Shown piece by piece: positions 8,511 to 18,183 of a stretch of 64,000 nt of DNA. Source of the DNA: Pseudomonas flavescens (GTDB lineage: Bacteria > Pseudomonadota > Gammaproteobacteria > Pseudomonadales > Pseudomonadaceae); the NCBI RefSeq assembly GCF_013408425.1, contig NZ_JACBYV010000001.1:3782001-3846000 (forward strand), read 5' to 3'. Under the pieces are notes generated by a model, which had not been told where the DNA came from, made no database searches, and saw nothing but the letters and a program-made list of their open reading frames with translations. The position numbers were made by a program, and so were the translations under genes. Positions within the stretch are counted from its first letter, which is position 1; each line of letters begins with the position of its first letter.

Positions 8511-9431
8511 CTAACGGCGCAGCTCGACCTCGGGCAACTGCATGGCCGCCACTTCGGCAAGCAGAAATTCGGCTAACCGCCCGAAACGCTCCTGCCCACG
8601 GCGGGCCTTGGGCCACACCAGATAATAGCTTTCGCCGCTGGACACGGCGGTCGACCAGGGTAGCGCCAGGTGGCCCAGCAGCACATCCTCGGCGACCATG
8701 GCCAGATCGCCGATCGACACGCCGTAACCGCGGGCGGCGGCGACGATGCCCAGCTCCAGGGTGTCGAACACCTGGCCGCCCTTGAGCGACACCTGGTCGG
8801 TCAGGCCCATGGCCTGCAGCCAGCGGCGCCAGTCACGCCGATCGGGAGTCGGATGCACCAGCTCGGCCTGCTGCAGGCGGCTGACGTCCCACGGCTGCTC
8901 GCCGAGCACAGCAGGCGCGCACACCGGGATCAGCCATTCGTCGAACAGCCGCACGCTATGCCATTCGTTGCTGAAGGTGCCTGCGCTGAGTAACACGGCG
9001 CAGTCAAAAGGCTCATGGAGAAAATCCACACGATCGAGATCCATCCATGCGCTGGTGAGCTGCACCTCAAGGCCTGCATGCCGGGCGCGAAACAGCGACA
9101 GGCGCGCCAGCAGCCAGCGCATGGTCAGGGTCGAAGGCGCCTTCAGACGCAAGGTGCCGTCCTCCACGAGCAGGGTCGCGCATGCTCGCTCCAGGGACTC
9201 GAAACCTTCGTGCACGCCCGGCAGCAGCAGACTCGCCGGCTCGGTCAGGTGCACCGCCCGGCCGCGGCGCTCGAACAGCCGACAGGCGAAGTAATCCTCC
9301 AGGCTGCGAATGTGCCGGCTCACCGCGCTCTGGGTGATCGCCAGCTCATCAGCGGCACGGGTGAAAGAGCAATGCCGCGCGGCGGCCTCGAAGGCGCGCA
9401 GGGCATAGAGCGGTGGCAGGCGCCGCGTCAC
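8511..9431 (-). CDS. LysR-family transcriptional regulator (GcvA-like)
   Basis: A 306-residue regulator with an N-terminal winged helix-turn-helix (ALRAFEAAARHCSFTRAADELAITQSAVSRHIRSLE, about 9-43) and a LysR substrate domain after it. The PPLYALRAFEAAARH opening is typical of the GcvA subgroup. The start is a GTG without a clear ribosome site, so it is approximate. It diverges from the MATE pump gene 140 bp away, the usual arrangement for a LysR regulator controlling its neighbour. PAO1 has a similar LysR-MATE pair (PA5293-5294, from memory). Confidence 0.88.
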   Translation of the reverse strand: MTRRLPPLYALRAFEAAARHCSFTRAADELAITQSAVSRHIRSLEDYFACRLFERRGRAVHLTEPASLLLPGVHEGFESLERACATLLVEDGTLRLKAPSTLTMRWLLARLSLFRARHAGLEVQLTSAWMDLDRVDFLHEPFDCAVLLSAGTFSNEWHSVRLFDEWLIPVCAPAVLGEQPWDVSRLQQAELVHPTPDRRDWRRWLQAMGLTDQVSLKGGQVFDTLELGIVAAARGYGVSIGDLAMVAEDVLLGHLALPWSTAVSSGESYYLVWPKARRGQERFGRLAEFLLAEVAAMQLPEVELRR

Positions 9432-9570
9432 TGCATTGAACCATGAGTTTTAATCATGCCTTGCATCGCTATTTTCCTTTTGTGGGCACTGGCTACAAAC
9501 CGGAGAATAGCCGTCATTGCTCATCTCCCGACAGTCTGGGGATGCTCACCCTACCGAAGTTTTACTCATC

Positions 9571-10947
9571 ATGAAAAATCCCCTTGGTCACGAGCTGCGT
9601 GCGCTGCTGCGCCTGGCAGGCCCGCTGATTTCCGCGCAGCTGGCCCATGCGCTGATGATCTTCACCGACACATTGATGATGGCCATGCTCGGCCCTGGGC
9701 AGTTGGCCGGCGGCGCGCTGGGCGCGACCTGCTACTTCATTTTCTCGATCTTCTGCACGGGGGTGATCGCCGCCGTGGGCAGCATGATCGCCATTCGCCA
9801 CGGCGCTGGCGACCCGGAGGGCGTCACTCGCCTGCTGCGCAACGGCCTGTGGCTGGCCCTGCTGCTGGGCGTCATCAGCGCGCTGTGTCTCAATGGCCTT
9901 GGCCCGCTGCTGCCGCACCTGGGTCAGGATCCCGACGCCGCCAGTCAGGCCATGAATTTCCTGCGCCCGCTGTCGCTGGGCCTGCCCGCTTACCTGTGCT
10001 TTATGGCCCTGCGCGGCTTCACCAGCGCCATCGGCCGTCCCGGCCCGGTGATGACCATCAGCATCGTCGGCACCCTTGCCAACTTTGTCATCAACTATGC
10101 GTTGATCAAAGGCTGGCTGGGCGTAGACCTGGGCCTGAGCGGTATCGGTCTGACCACCGCGCTGGTCAGCAGCGCCATGGCGCTGGCCCTGGGGCTGTAC
10201 ATCCTGATGTCGCCGAACTACCAGCGTTACAAGCTGCGCGGCGGCCTGGGTCGCCCGCAGCGCGCCGAAATCCGCGCCCTACTGCGCCTCGGCCTGCCGA
10301 TTGGCGGCACCTATGCCGCGGAGCAAGGCCTGTTCACCTTTGCCACCCTGTGCATGGGCGCCCTGGGCAGCGTGCAGTTGGCGGCGCACCAGATCGCCAT
10401 GCAGTCGGTCGCCCTGGCCTTTATCGTGCCCCATGGTCTTTCTTATGCGGTGACCTTTCGGGTCGGCATGCATTACGGCGCCGACCGCCTGCACATGTCG
10501 CGCCTGGCCGGCTACCTGGGCATGGGTATGGGCGCCGCGTTAATGCTGCTGTTCGCCCTGGCGTTCTGGCTACTGCCAGAGTGGATCATCGGCCTGTTCC
10601 TCGACCGCCACGATCCGGCGTTCGCCGATATCGTCACCCTGGCGGTGAGCCTGCTGGCGATCGCCGCCTGGTTCGAGCTGTTCGACGGCCTGCAAAGCAT
10701 CGCCATGGGCGCGATACGCGGCCTTAACGACGGCCGTCTGACCCTGGTGATTGGTCTGACCGGCTACTGGTGCATTGGCGCACCGCTGGCCTGGCTGCTG
10801 GCCTTCCCGGCCGGCTGGGGCGCCCACGGCGTGTGGTGGGGCTTGGCTGCGGGCCTGGCGGTGACGGCGAGCGGCCTGGTGCTGGGCTTTCGCTGGAAGA
10901 CTGCGCGCCTGCAGCGGCCGAACGCCATGCAGGCCTACCTGTCATAA
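9571..10947 (+). CDS. MATE-family multidrug efflux transporter
   Basis: A 458-residue integral membrane protein with about 12 hydrophobic segments and the two-fold repeat of the MATE (NorM/DinF) family. The first helix region reads LISAQLAHALMIFTDTLMM, and the second half restarts at LRLGLPIGGTYAAEQGLF. The family exports cationic drugs in exchange for sodium ions or protons across the inner membrane. The ATG at 9571 is chosen because translation then begins MKNPLGHELRALLRLAGPL, the usual cytoplasmic N-terminus. An upstream in-frame ATG adds 18 unlikely residues. Regulation by the divergent LysR protein is inferred from position. Confidence 0.9.
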   Translation: MKNPLGHELRALLRLAGPLISAQLAHALMIFTDTLMMAMLGPGQLAGGALGATCYFIFSIFCTGVIAAVGSMIAIRHGAGDPEGVTRLLRNGLWLALLLGVISALCLNGLGPLLPHLGQDPDAASQAMNFLRPLSLGLPAYLCFMALRGFTSAIGRPGPVMTISIVGTLANFVINYALIKGWLGVDLGLSGIGLTTALVSSAMALALGLYILMSPNYQRYKLRGGLGRPQRAEIRALLRLGLPIGGTYAAEQGLFTFATLCMGALGSVQLAAHQIAMQSVALAFIVPHGLSYAVTFRVGMHYGADRLHMSRLAGYLGMGMGAALMLLFALAFWLLPEWIIGLFLDRHDPAFADIVTLAVSLLAIAAWFELFDGLQSIAMGAIRGLNDGRLTLVIGLTGYWCIGAPLAWLLAFPAGWGAHGVWWGLAAGLAVTASGLVLGFRWKTARLQRPNAMQAYLS

Positions 10948-10977
10948 GCGGCTGCCTGCGAGTCCGGATTGCAGCGG

Positions 10978-12648
10978 CTAGGGTCGACCGCTGAGCAGCG
11001 ACTGGTGCTCGCCCGCCGACAGAAAGCGCGCCAGCTCGGCCAACGGCATCGCCTTGCTGACCAGATAACCTTGCACCTGGTCGCAGCCGAACTCGCGCAG
11101 CAGCTGCAACTGATCGACATTCTCCACGCCTTCGGCCACCACCTGCAGATCCAGGTTATGGGCCAGATTGATCATCGCCTGTACCAGTTGCTGGCTCTGC
11201 GGACGCAACTCCATGCCCGTGACGAAACTGCGGTCGATCTTCAACAGGGCGATGGGCAGATTGCTGAGGTGCTCGAATGACGAGAAGCCCGTGCCGAAGT
11301 CGTCGAGAGAAAAGCGCACCCCCAGGTGGCCGAGGCGCCGCATGGTCTGCAGAACGTATTCGCTACGGCGCATCACGGCGGTTTCGGTGAGTTCGAACTC
11401 CAGCCAGCTGCTGTCGATACCGCAGCTTTCGATCAAGCGCTCCAGGGTCGGCAACAACTGGCTGTCCTGGAACTGGCGGAACGACAGGTTGACCGCCATG
11501 TGCAGCGCCGGGTGGCCGCGCCCGGCCAACCCCTGCATGTCACGCAGCGCGCGATCGATCACCCAGTAACCGAGCGGCACGATCAGCCCGCATTCCTCGG
11601 CCAGCGGCACGAACGAGCCGGGCATCAGCAGGCCATGCTCCTCGTGTTTCCAGCGCACCAATGCTTCCAGCCCGACGATTTCGCCACTGTGCAGGCACAG
11701 CCTCGGCTGATAGTGCAGCTGCAACTCTTCACGGCGCAGCGCCCGGCGCATTTCCCGCTGCAGATCGGCCTGACTGCGCAGGTTGCGATCCAGGTGTTCG
11801 TCATACAGGTGATAGGTGCAACCCTGGCGACTCTTGGCCTGCTGCATGGCGACATGGGCATGCCACATCAGCGTATCGGCATTGCTTGCCGGCTTGGCCT
11901 CGGCCACGCCAAGGCTGCACCCGAGCAGCAGGCTCTCGCCGTCGATCCAGTAAGGTTCGCCGAGGGCATCGGCGATACGCCGAACCCAGGACCGGGCGCG
12001 CCGAAGATCGCCACGGGTGTCGAGCAGCAGGGCGAATTCGTCACCGCCCAGCCGTGCCAGCTGGTCACCGCGCCCCAGGTGCTGCTTGAGACGCGCCACC
12101 ACCTGCTGGATGAGTTGATCGCCAGCCTGGTGCCCGAGAGCATCGTTGGCCTGGTGGAAGTTGTCGAGATCCAGATGCACTAGGGCCAGGCCACGCTGGC
12201 TGTGATCGCCAAGGCGAGCGGCCAGCAGGGTCTGAAAGCCCTGGCGGTTGGCGATGCCGGTCAGCGCGTCCTGCTCAGTAAGGCGCTGCAGCGTGGCCTG
12301 CAAACGCCCCTGTTCGCGGACATAGCGCAGGCAGCGGCGCACCACGTCATCGCTCAACTGGTCGCGCACCAGCCAGTCACAGGCTTGCGCCGGCGCCTGC
12401 TCGGGTTCGTTATCCAGCAACAGGATGATCGGTGCGCGGCATTGTTCAGGGCTGGGCAGATGAGCCGGCGTGGTCAGCAGAACCCCATCGGGGCTATCGC
12501 CCAGCAACGCTTCGGCGGCTGGCCAGCTGGAGGCGCAGGTCAAGGGCGCCGGACCGCCAAGGGCCTCCAGGCGTTCGTGCAGCAACTCGCTCCACTGCGG
12601 CGTTTCAGCCAGCAGTATCAGGCGCAATGGCTCGACGAATGCGCTCAA
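10978..12648 (-). CDS. GGDEF-EAL c-di-GMP protein with degenerate receiver-like N-terminus (ProE-like)
   Basis: A 556-residue cytoplasmic protein. Residues 1-110 resemble a receiver domain lacking its phosphorylation motifs. The GGDEF domain carries an intact GGDEF motif at 201-205 but lacks the arginine of the RxxD inhibitory site. The EAL domain keeps EAL (328-330), NLS, ELTE, DDFGTG, KIDRSF and AEGVE, so phosphodiesterase activity is likely. It corresponds in position (between MATE pump and rep) and architecture to PA5295/ProE of PAO1, which lowers c-di-GMP and exopolysaccharide. I place the start at TTG 12648, which has GGGGAG 6 bases upstream. Confidence 0.85.
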   Translation of the reverse strand: MSAFVEPLRLILLAETPQWSELLHERLEALGGPAPLTCASSWPAAEALLGDSPDGVLLTTPAHLPSPEQCRAPIILLLDNEPEQAPAQACDWLVRDQLSDDVVRRCLRYVREQGRLQATLQRLTEQDALTGIANRQGFQTLLAARLGDHSQRGLALVHLDLDNFHQANDALGHQAGDQLIQQVVARLKQHLGRGDQLARLGGDEFALLLDTRGDLRRARSWVRRIADALGEPYWIDGESLLLGCSLGVAEAKPASNADTLMWHAHVAMQQAKSRQGCTYHLYDEHLDRNLRSQADLQREMRRALRREELQLHYQPRLCLHSGEIVGLEALVRWKHEEHGLLMPGSFVPLAEECGLIVPLGYWVIDRALRDMQGLAGRGHPALHMAVNLSFRQFQDSQLLPTLERLIESCGIDSSWLEFELTETAVMRRSEYVLQTMRRLGHLGVRFSLDDFGTGFSSFEHLSNLPIALLKIDRSFVTGMELRPQSQQLVQAMINLAHNLDLQVVAEGVENVDQLQLLREFGCDQVQGYLVSKAMPLAELARFLSAGEHQSLLSGRP

Positions 12649-12935
12649 GAAAACTCCCCGATACAAGAAAGTGCGGGCTGAAAAATGCCCCTGAGTGCGC
12701 CATATCCGACGTCAAATCAAGCACTTCCGTGTGAAACGCGGGACATCCTGCGACAAACGCGCCACGCCTACAACCCCACAGGCGAAACTCGCCGCCAACC
12801 CCGTCACATAACGGCAAGGCATTGGCCATGGTCAGAGCACGGCTGTTGGTGGAGGCTAACTTCCTTCATCAAAGCAACGAATGACAGTCGACTTTCAGCT
12901 AAAATGCGTGGCCATTTCCCTTCGCGATAAACACG

Positions 12936-14945
12936 ATGTCCCGACTCAATCCCCGGCAACAGGAAGCCGTGAACTACGTCGGCGGCCCTCTTTTGGTGCT
13001 CGCCGGCGCAGGCTCCGGCAAGACCAGCGTGATCACCCGCAAGATCGCCCATCTGGTACAGAACTGCGGAATTCGCGCCCAGCACATCGTCGCCATGACC
13101 TTCACCAACAAGGCCGCTCGCGAGATGAAGGAGCGTGTCGGCACCCTGCTCAAAGGCCCCGAGGCCCGCGGCCTGACCGTGTCGACCTTTCACAACCTGG
13201 GCATGAACATCATCCGCAAGGAATACGCGCGCCTGGGCTACAAGCCCGGCTTCTCGATCTTCGACGACGGCGATATCAAGGCGCTGCTGACGGACATCAT
13301 GCAGAAGGAGTACGCAGGCGACGACGGTGCCGATGAGGTCAAGAACTACATCGACAGCTGGAAGAACGACCTGATCCTGCCTGACGAGGCCCTGGCCAAT
13401 GCTCGCGGCCCCAAGGAGCAGACGGCCGCCATCGTCTACCTGCACTACCAGCGCACGCTCAAGGCGTACAACGCGGTGGACTTCAACGACCTGATCCTGC
13501 TGCCGGTGAAGCTGTTCCAGGAACACACCGACATTCTGGAGAAGTGGCAGAACCGCATCCGCTACCTGCTCGTCGACGAGTACCAGGACACCAACTCCAG
13601 CCAGTACCTGCTGGTGAAGCTGCTGGTGGGCATGCGCAACCAGATCACCGTGGTGGGCGACGACGACCAGTCGATCTACGCCTGGCGCGGTGCGCGGCCG
13701 GAGAACCTCAACCTGCTCAAGGAAGACTACCCGTCGCTCAAGGTGGTGATGCTCGAGCAGAACTACCGCTCCACCAGCCGCATCCTCAAATGCGCCAACG
13801 TGCTGATCGCCAACAACCCTCATGCGTTCGAAAAGCAGTTGTGGAGCGAGATGGGCATGGGCGATGAGATCCGCGTGATCCGCACCCGCAACGAAGACGC
13901 CGAGTGCGAGCGCGTGGCGCTGGAGATTCTCACCGAGCACTTGCGCACCCAGCGCCCCTACAGTGATTTCGCCATCCTTTATCGGGGCAACTACCAGGCC
14001 AAGCTGATGGAGCTGAAGCTGCAGCACCACCAGATCCCCTATCGCCTGTCTGGTGGCACCAGCTTCTTCGCCCGTCAGGAAGTGAAGGACCTGATGAGCT
14101 ACTTCCGCCTGCTGGTCAACCCGGACGACGACAATGCCTTTCTGCGGGTGATCAACGTGCCACGTCGGGAGATCGGCTCCACGACCCTGGAAAAGCTCGG
14201 CAACTACGCCAACGAACGCAAGATCAGCATGTACGCCGCCAGCGACGAAATCGGCCTTGGCGAGCACCTGGACAGCCGCTACACCGAGCGCCTGGCACGC
14301 TTCAAACGCTGGATGGACGGCGTGCGCGAACAATGCGTGGTCAACGAGCCGATCGCCGCCATCCGCAGCATGGTGATGGACATCGACTACGAGAACTGGC
14401 TGCGCCAGAACGCCTCCAGCGACAAGGTCGCGGACGCGCGCATGGGCAACGTCTGGTTTCTGGTCGATGCCCTGAAGAACACCCTCGACAAGGACGAAGA
14501 GGGCGACATGACCATCGAGGACGCCATCGGCAAGCTGGTACTGCGCGACATGCTCGAACGGCAGCAGGAAGAAGAGGATGGCGCCGACGGTGTGCAGATG
14601 ATGACCATGCACGCCTCCAAGGGGCTGGAATTCCCTTCGGTGTACATCATCGGTTTCGAGGAGGAAATTCTTCCCCACCGTTCCAGCATCGAAGCCGACA
14701 CCATCGAAGAAGAACGGCGCCTGGCCTATGTGGGCATCACCCGCGCCAAGCGCAACCTGGCACTGACCTTCGCCGCCAAGCGCAAGCAGTACGGCGAGAT
14801 CATCGACTGTTCGCCGAGCCGTTTTCTCAACGAACTGCCGCCCGAGGACCTTACCTGGGAAGGCATGGAAGAGGCGCCGGTGGAGGTCAAAGCCGCTCGC
14901 GGCAACGACGCCCTGGCCAGCATGCGCGCCATGCTCAAGCGCTGA
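12936..14945 (+). CDS. rep: ATP-dependent DNA helicase Rep
   Basis: A 669-residue superfamily 1A helicase of the usual Rep length. Motif I GAGSGKT is at 24-30, and motif Ia TFTNKAAREMKER, motif II DEYQDTN, motif III VGDDDQSIYAWRGA, motif IV EQNYRS, motif V (MTMHASKGLEF) and motif VI (VGITRAKRNL) follow in order. Rep unwinds DNA 3' to 5' and helps replication forks pass protein roadblocks. It lacks the extended UvrD C-terminus. The ATG at 12936 follows a weak ribosome site. It is divergent from the GGDEF-EAL gene, with a 287-bp gap in which I see no other gene. Confidence 0.95.
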   Translation: MSRLNPRQQEAVNYVGGPLLVLAGAGSGKTSVITRKIAHLVQNCGIRAQHIVAMTFTNKAAREMKERVGTLLKGPEARGLTVSTFHNLGMNIIRKEYARLGYKPGFSIFDDGDIKALLTDIMQKEYAGDDGADEVKNYIDSWKNDLILPDEALANARGPKEQTAAIVYLHYQRTLKAYNAVDFNDLILLPVKLFQEHTDILEKWQNRIRYLLVDEYQDTNSSQYLLVKLLVGMRNQITVVGDDDQSIYAWRGARPENLNLLKEDYPSLKVVMLEQNYRSTSRILKCANVLIANNPHAFEKQLWSEMGMGDEIRVIRTRNEDAECERVALEILTEHLRTQRPYSDFAILYRGNYQAKLMELKLQHHQIPYRLSGGTSFFARQEVKDLMSYFRLLVNPDDDNAFLRVINVPRREIGSTTLEKLGNYANERKISMYAASDEIGLGEHLDSRYTERLARFKRWMDGVREQCVVNEPIAAIRSMVMDIDYENWLRQNASSDKVADARMGNVWFLVDALKNTLDKDEEGDMTIEDAIGKLVLRDMLERQQEEEDGADGVQMMTMHASKGLEFPSVYIIGFEEEILPHRSSIEADTIEEERRLAYVGITRAKRNLALTFAAKRKQYGEIIDCSPSRFLNELPPEDLTWEGMEEAPVEVKAARGNDALASMRAMLKR

Positions 14946-15149
14946 TACGAGCAATCGGTGGCCCCGGCCGAGCGCTACGACAGCCGGGGAAATGCTCCGG
15001 ATGTCGCGCCGCGCAACCCAGGTCAGGTTTTCGCCGCGCCCAATACCTTCACGGGCACCTGCGTAACATTTCGTAGTCAGAATGAGAGGCCGGTAGTTGC
15101 CGCCGGCCATTCGTTATCGCCAAGCTACCTTTGCAAGAGGCCCGGAACC

Positions 15150-15632
15150 ATGCGCACGCTCACTCTCGACCTCGATACCCTGACCCCGTTGATCAATGGT
15201 CGCGAAACCCTGGAGCACTGGCTCGACCTGGAGGCCGGTACGGTTCTGAGCCTGTCGCCGGACGATCAGGGCAGCGACGAACATCAGCAGGTCCAGCTGA
15301 ACCCCGAGCGCTACGCCGCGGTGCCCAACCTCGACGTAGTCCAGCGCGTGGCCATGCGTGAGTCCTTTCTGTTCACCCTCAACGATCTCAACGCACACCC
15401 GCTGCTCAGCGCCGCACTGACCGGGCGCAAGCCGCTGCGCTCATTCGATTACGAAATCGACTACTTCCCCGTGCTACGCCAGCAATGGCAAGACTACGAA
15501 CAGAAGCAACTGCGCGAATACGCCCTCAACTGGCTGTTCGAACTGGGCCTGGAACCGGCGCCGGACAAACTGCCACTGGACACCCGTGGCATTCCCAAGG
15601 ACATCCTGCGGCGGCTGACCAAAAGCGCCTGA
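15150..15632 (+). CDS. UPF0158 family protein
   Basis: A 160-residue acidic soluble protein starting MRTLTLDLDTLTPLINGRET, with the conserved blocks LNPERYAAVPNLDVVQRVAMRESF and the C-terminal LNWLFELGLEP of UPF0158. No biochemical role is established. The ATG at 15150 is preceded by AAGAGG at a workable distance. The frame remains open for 64 codons upstream, but that stretch lacks family similarity. The gene stops 16 bp before an R1 palindromic repeat. Confidence 0.8.
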   Translation: MRTLTLDLDTLTPLINGRETLEHWLDLEAGTVLSLSPDDQGSDEHQQVQLNPERYAAVPNLDVVQRVAMRESFLFTLNDLNAHPLLSAALTGRKPLRSFDYEIDYFPVLRQQWQDYEQKQLREYALNWLFELGLEPAPDKLPLDTRGIPKDILRRLTKSA

Positions 15633-15648
15633 GCCGGACAGCCTGCCA

Positions 15649-15820
15649 GGGTCTGTTGACGTTTCACGCACGGCCGCGCCGGAGCCCTACGGGTTGCGCG
15701 GGAAATCTCGCCATGCGTCGTTGGAGGACTTGAAAAGGGAATGCCATTCCCTGCGTCCTCCGCCTAGCTTGGCGAGAGTTCTCGCGGCAACGCGGCGCGC
15801 GCTGAAACGTCAACAGACCC
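15649..15820 (+). repeat. MITE-like palindromic repeat, family R1 copy b
   Basis: 172 bp bounded by perfect 17-bp terminal inverted repeats: GGGTCTGTTGACGTTTC at the left and its exact reverse complement at the right. The interior holds further inverted repeats (TTGGAGGA with TCCTCCGCC; GGGAAT with ATTCCC). It lies between two convergent genes. Its last base is also the last base of the MFS stop codon. No target-site duplication is obvious. Confidence 0.8.
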
Positions 15821-17241
15821 TAACGTTGCGGTTGATACACCGGCTGCACCGCCGGCCGGCGCAAGCCCATGGCCAGCAACGCGCCGAACACGGCAATCAG
15901 GGCACTGAAGAAAAGGGCCCGGTTCAACCCCTGCACCGGATCCTCGGTGGCATTGGCAACCGACACCAGAATGGCCAGGCCAAGCGCCCCACCGATCTGC
16001 TGCACGGTAGATGTCATGCCGGACGCCACGCCCTGCTGGCCGGTGGGGATGCCCTGCCCCGCGCACACCCACATCGCCGTCCAGGTCATGCCCTGACCCA
16101 GGCTCAGCAGCGTGATGGCCGGCAACAACTGCAGATAGCCGTCGACGCGAACCAGGCCGAACGTCTGCCAGGCAATGCCCAAAGCGCCGGCCAGCAGCCC
16201 CAGGAGCAGCGTCACGCGCGGGCCGAAGCGGGCCAGCATCGGTTCGGCCAGGGCGATACCCAGCGTGCACACCAGGGTCGCCGGTAGAAACGCCAGGCCG
16301 GTTTGCAGCACATTGAAGCCGTACACCTGCCCGTAGTAGATGGCCAGGAAGTAGTACTGAACCCCAAAACTGCTCATGAACACCGCAGTGATCAGCATCG
16401 CCAGCCACAGGCTGCGGCGACGTAACAGTTGCAGATGCATCAGGGGATCGGCGGCCCTGCGTTCGATCCACACGAACAACCCCAGCAACAGCACAGCCAG
16501 CCCGAAGGCACCGACAACTTCAGGCGTCGCCCAGCCCCACTCCGGCCCCTGGATGAATGCCAGCACCAGCAGGCTGCCCCCGGCGGTGACGCAAAACGCC
16601 CCAGGCAGATCGAAGCTGCGACCCTTGTCGAGCGGTGCGTCTTCGCCGATCCAGCGCCCCGCCGCCCAGGCGCAGCCGCCTGCCAGCGGCACATTGACGA
16701 GAAATACCGCCTCCCAGCCGAAGCCCTGGGTCAACACACCGCCCAGTAACGCCCCCAATGCCAGGCCGGCAGCCGATGCCGCACTCCAGATCGCCAACGC
16801 TCGATTACGCGCGGCCCCTTCGGCGAAGTTGCCATTGATCAGTGCCAGCGTGGCGGGGAACAGCATCGCCGCGCCAACCCCTTGCAGCGCCCGGGCCAGT
16901 ACCAGCAGCCATGGCGAATCCGTGCAACCACCGGCCAGAGACGCCACGGCGAACAGGGTCTGGCCGATGCGATACATGCGGCGGCGACCAAGCAGGTCGG
17001 CGCAACGCCCACCGAGCAGCAGGCAACCACCGAAAGCCACGCTGTAGGCGCTGATCACCCACTGCAGTTGCTGCGCGGAGAACCTCAGCTCGTCGCCGAT
17101 GCTCGGCAGGGCGACGAAAAGGATGGTCGCATCCAGGGCGATGATCAGTTGGGCGCAGGCGAGTAGCGCCAGCATCAGGCGGGGACGGGAAGACGGCATG
17201 CACAGAACTCTGCTAATGGACGGCTCTGCAGTTTCATTCAT
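15820..17241 (-). CDS. MFS drug:H+ antiporter, DHA2 (14-TM) family
   Basis: A 473-residue membrane protein with about 14 hydrophobic segments. It carries MFS motif A as GGRCADLLGRRRMY and motif C-like GAAMLFPATLALINGNF, preceded by the DHA2 opening LALLACAQLIIALDATILFVALPSI. The family exports dyes, disinfectants or antibiotics by proton exchange. A shorter start at MPSSRPRL (17199) is possible. It diverges from a LysR gene whose probable start is 52 bp away, so that regulator very likely controls it. The stop codon TAG abuts the R1 repeat. Confidence 0.88.
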   Translation of the reverse strand: MNETAEPSISRVLCMPSSRPRLMLALLACAQLIIALDATILFVALPSIGDELRFSAQQLQWVISAYSVAFGGCLLLGGRCADLLGRRRMYRIGQTLFAVASLAGGCTDSPWLLVLARALQGVGAAMLFPATLALINGNFAEGAARNRALAIWSAASAAGLALGALLGGVLTQGFGWEAVFLVNVPLAGGCAWAAGRWIGEDAPLDKGRSFDLPGAFCVTAGGSLLVLAFIQGPEWGWATPEVVGAFGLAVLLLGLFVWIERRAADPLMHLQLLRRRSLWLAMLITAVFMSSFGVQYYFLAIYYGQVYGFNVLQTGLAFLPATLVCTLGIALAEPMLARFGPRVTLLLGLLAGALGIAWQTFGLVRVDGYLQLLPAITLLSLGQGMTWTAMWVCAGQGIPTGQQGVASGMTSTVQQIGGALGLAILVSVANATEDPVQGLNRALFFSALIAVFGALLAMGLRRPAVQPVYQPQR

Positions 17242-17292
17242 GCGTCACAGATGATAAATACGCTACAAATCCTTTCAATGATGATAAAAATC

Positions 17293-18183
17293 ATGGATCT
17301 GAACGCCGTGCAATTGCTGCTCAAGGTGGCCGAGCTGCGCAGTTTCACCCTTGCCGCGCATGCCACGGGCCTGACTCAGTCCGGTCTGTCACGCGCCATC
17401 GCTCGCCTGGAGCGGGAACTGGGCACACGCCTGCTCAACCGCAATACTCGCAGCGTGAGCCTGACGCCCGACGGCACCCTGTTGCGCGACCAGTGCGCGC
17501 CCCTGCTCGCGGGCCTGGAGGATGCCGAACGGGAGTTGCTCGACCGCCGCTGCGAGCCTAGCGGCGTGTTGCGCCTGACCGCGCCTTCGGCCTTTGGGCG
17601 CATCGTGTTGCTGCCGCTGCTGGGCGAATTGAGCCAGCGTTATCCACAGTTGCACATCGAAAGCACCCTGAGCGACCGGGTGGTGGATATCGTCGAGGAC
17701 GGCTTCGACCTTGCCGTGCGCACCGGGCGTATCGACGATCAGCGCATGATCGCCCGCCCACTCAGGGCCACGCGCTGGACTTGCGTGGCCACGCCCGCTT
17801 ACCTCGCTCGTCGCGGCGTACCGCAGCACCTCGACGACCTGGCCAGTCACGATTGCCTGGCAGTACGTAATCCACGGGACGGAAAGCTGGTCGCCTGGCA
17901 GTTCATCGATACCGGTCGACCACGAGATGTGGAGGCCAGCGGCCGGCTGATCTTCGATAACGGTGACGCCCTGCTCGAAGCCGCTCGCCTTGGCCTGGGG
18001 GTCGCCCAGCTGATGGACTTCGCGGTGGCCGATGACCTTGCCGCCGGGCGCCTGATCGAAGTGCTGCAGCCCTTCGCTGGGCGCCAGCGGGAAATCGCCA
18101 TCGTCTACCCACCATCACGACAACGCTCGCCACGGATCACCGCATTCACGCAGATCCTGTTCGAGCGCTGGGGCCGTGCCTAA
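17293..18183 (+). CDS. LysR-family transcriptional regulator
   Basis: A 296-residue regulator beginning MDLNAVQLLLKVAELRSFTLAAHATGLTQSGLSRAIARLE, a standard LysR winged helix, followed by the effector-binding domain. The substrate-domain text (RLTAPSAFGRIVLLPLLGELSQRYPQL, then VVDIVEDGFDLAVRTGRIDD) is that of the DsdC/AaeR-like large subgroup. Upstream in-frame ATGs exist at 17251 and 17281, but starting at 17293 leaves promoter room to the divergent MFS gene. Its TAA stop is followed without gap by a short R1 repeat derivative. Confidence 0.88.
   Translation: MDLNAVQLLLKVAELRSFTLAAHATGLTQSGLSRAIARLERELGTRLLNRNTRSVSLTPDGTLLRDQCAPLLAGLEDAERELLDRRCEPSGVLRLTAPSAFGRIVLLPLLGELSQRYPQLHIESTLSDRVVDIVEDGFDLAVRTGRIDDQRMIARPLRATRWTCVATPAYLARRGVPQHLDDLASHDCLAVRNPRDGKLVAWQFIDTGRPRDVEASGRLIFDNGDALLEAARLGLGVAQLMDFAVADDLAAGRLIEVLQPFAGRQREIAIVYPPSRQRSPRITAFTQILFERWGRA

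Noticed and set aside
12804..15110. A 768-codon open frame antisense to rep
   Set aside because: It mirrors rep over its whole length, its translation is low-complexity (His, Gln, Val, Gly-rich) with no domain, and rep is unambiguous. It is a by-product of GC-rich codon bias.
17639..17648. A single TTATCCACA DnaA box
   Set aside because: It lies inside a LysR coding sequence with no neighbours of the same kind, so chance is the simplest explanation.
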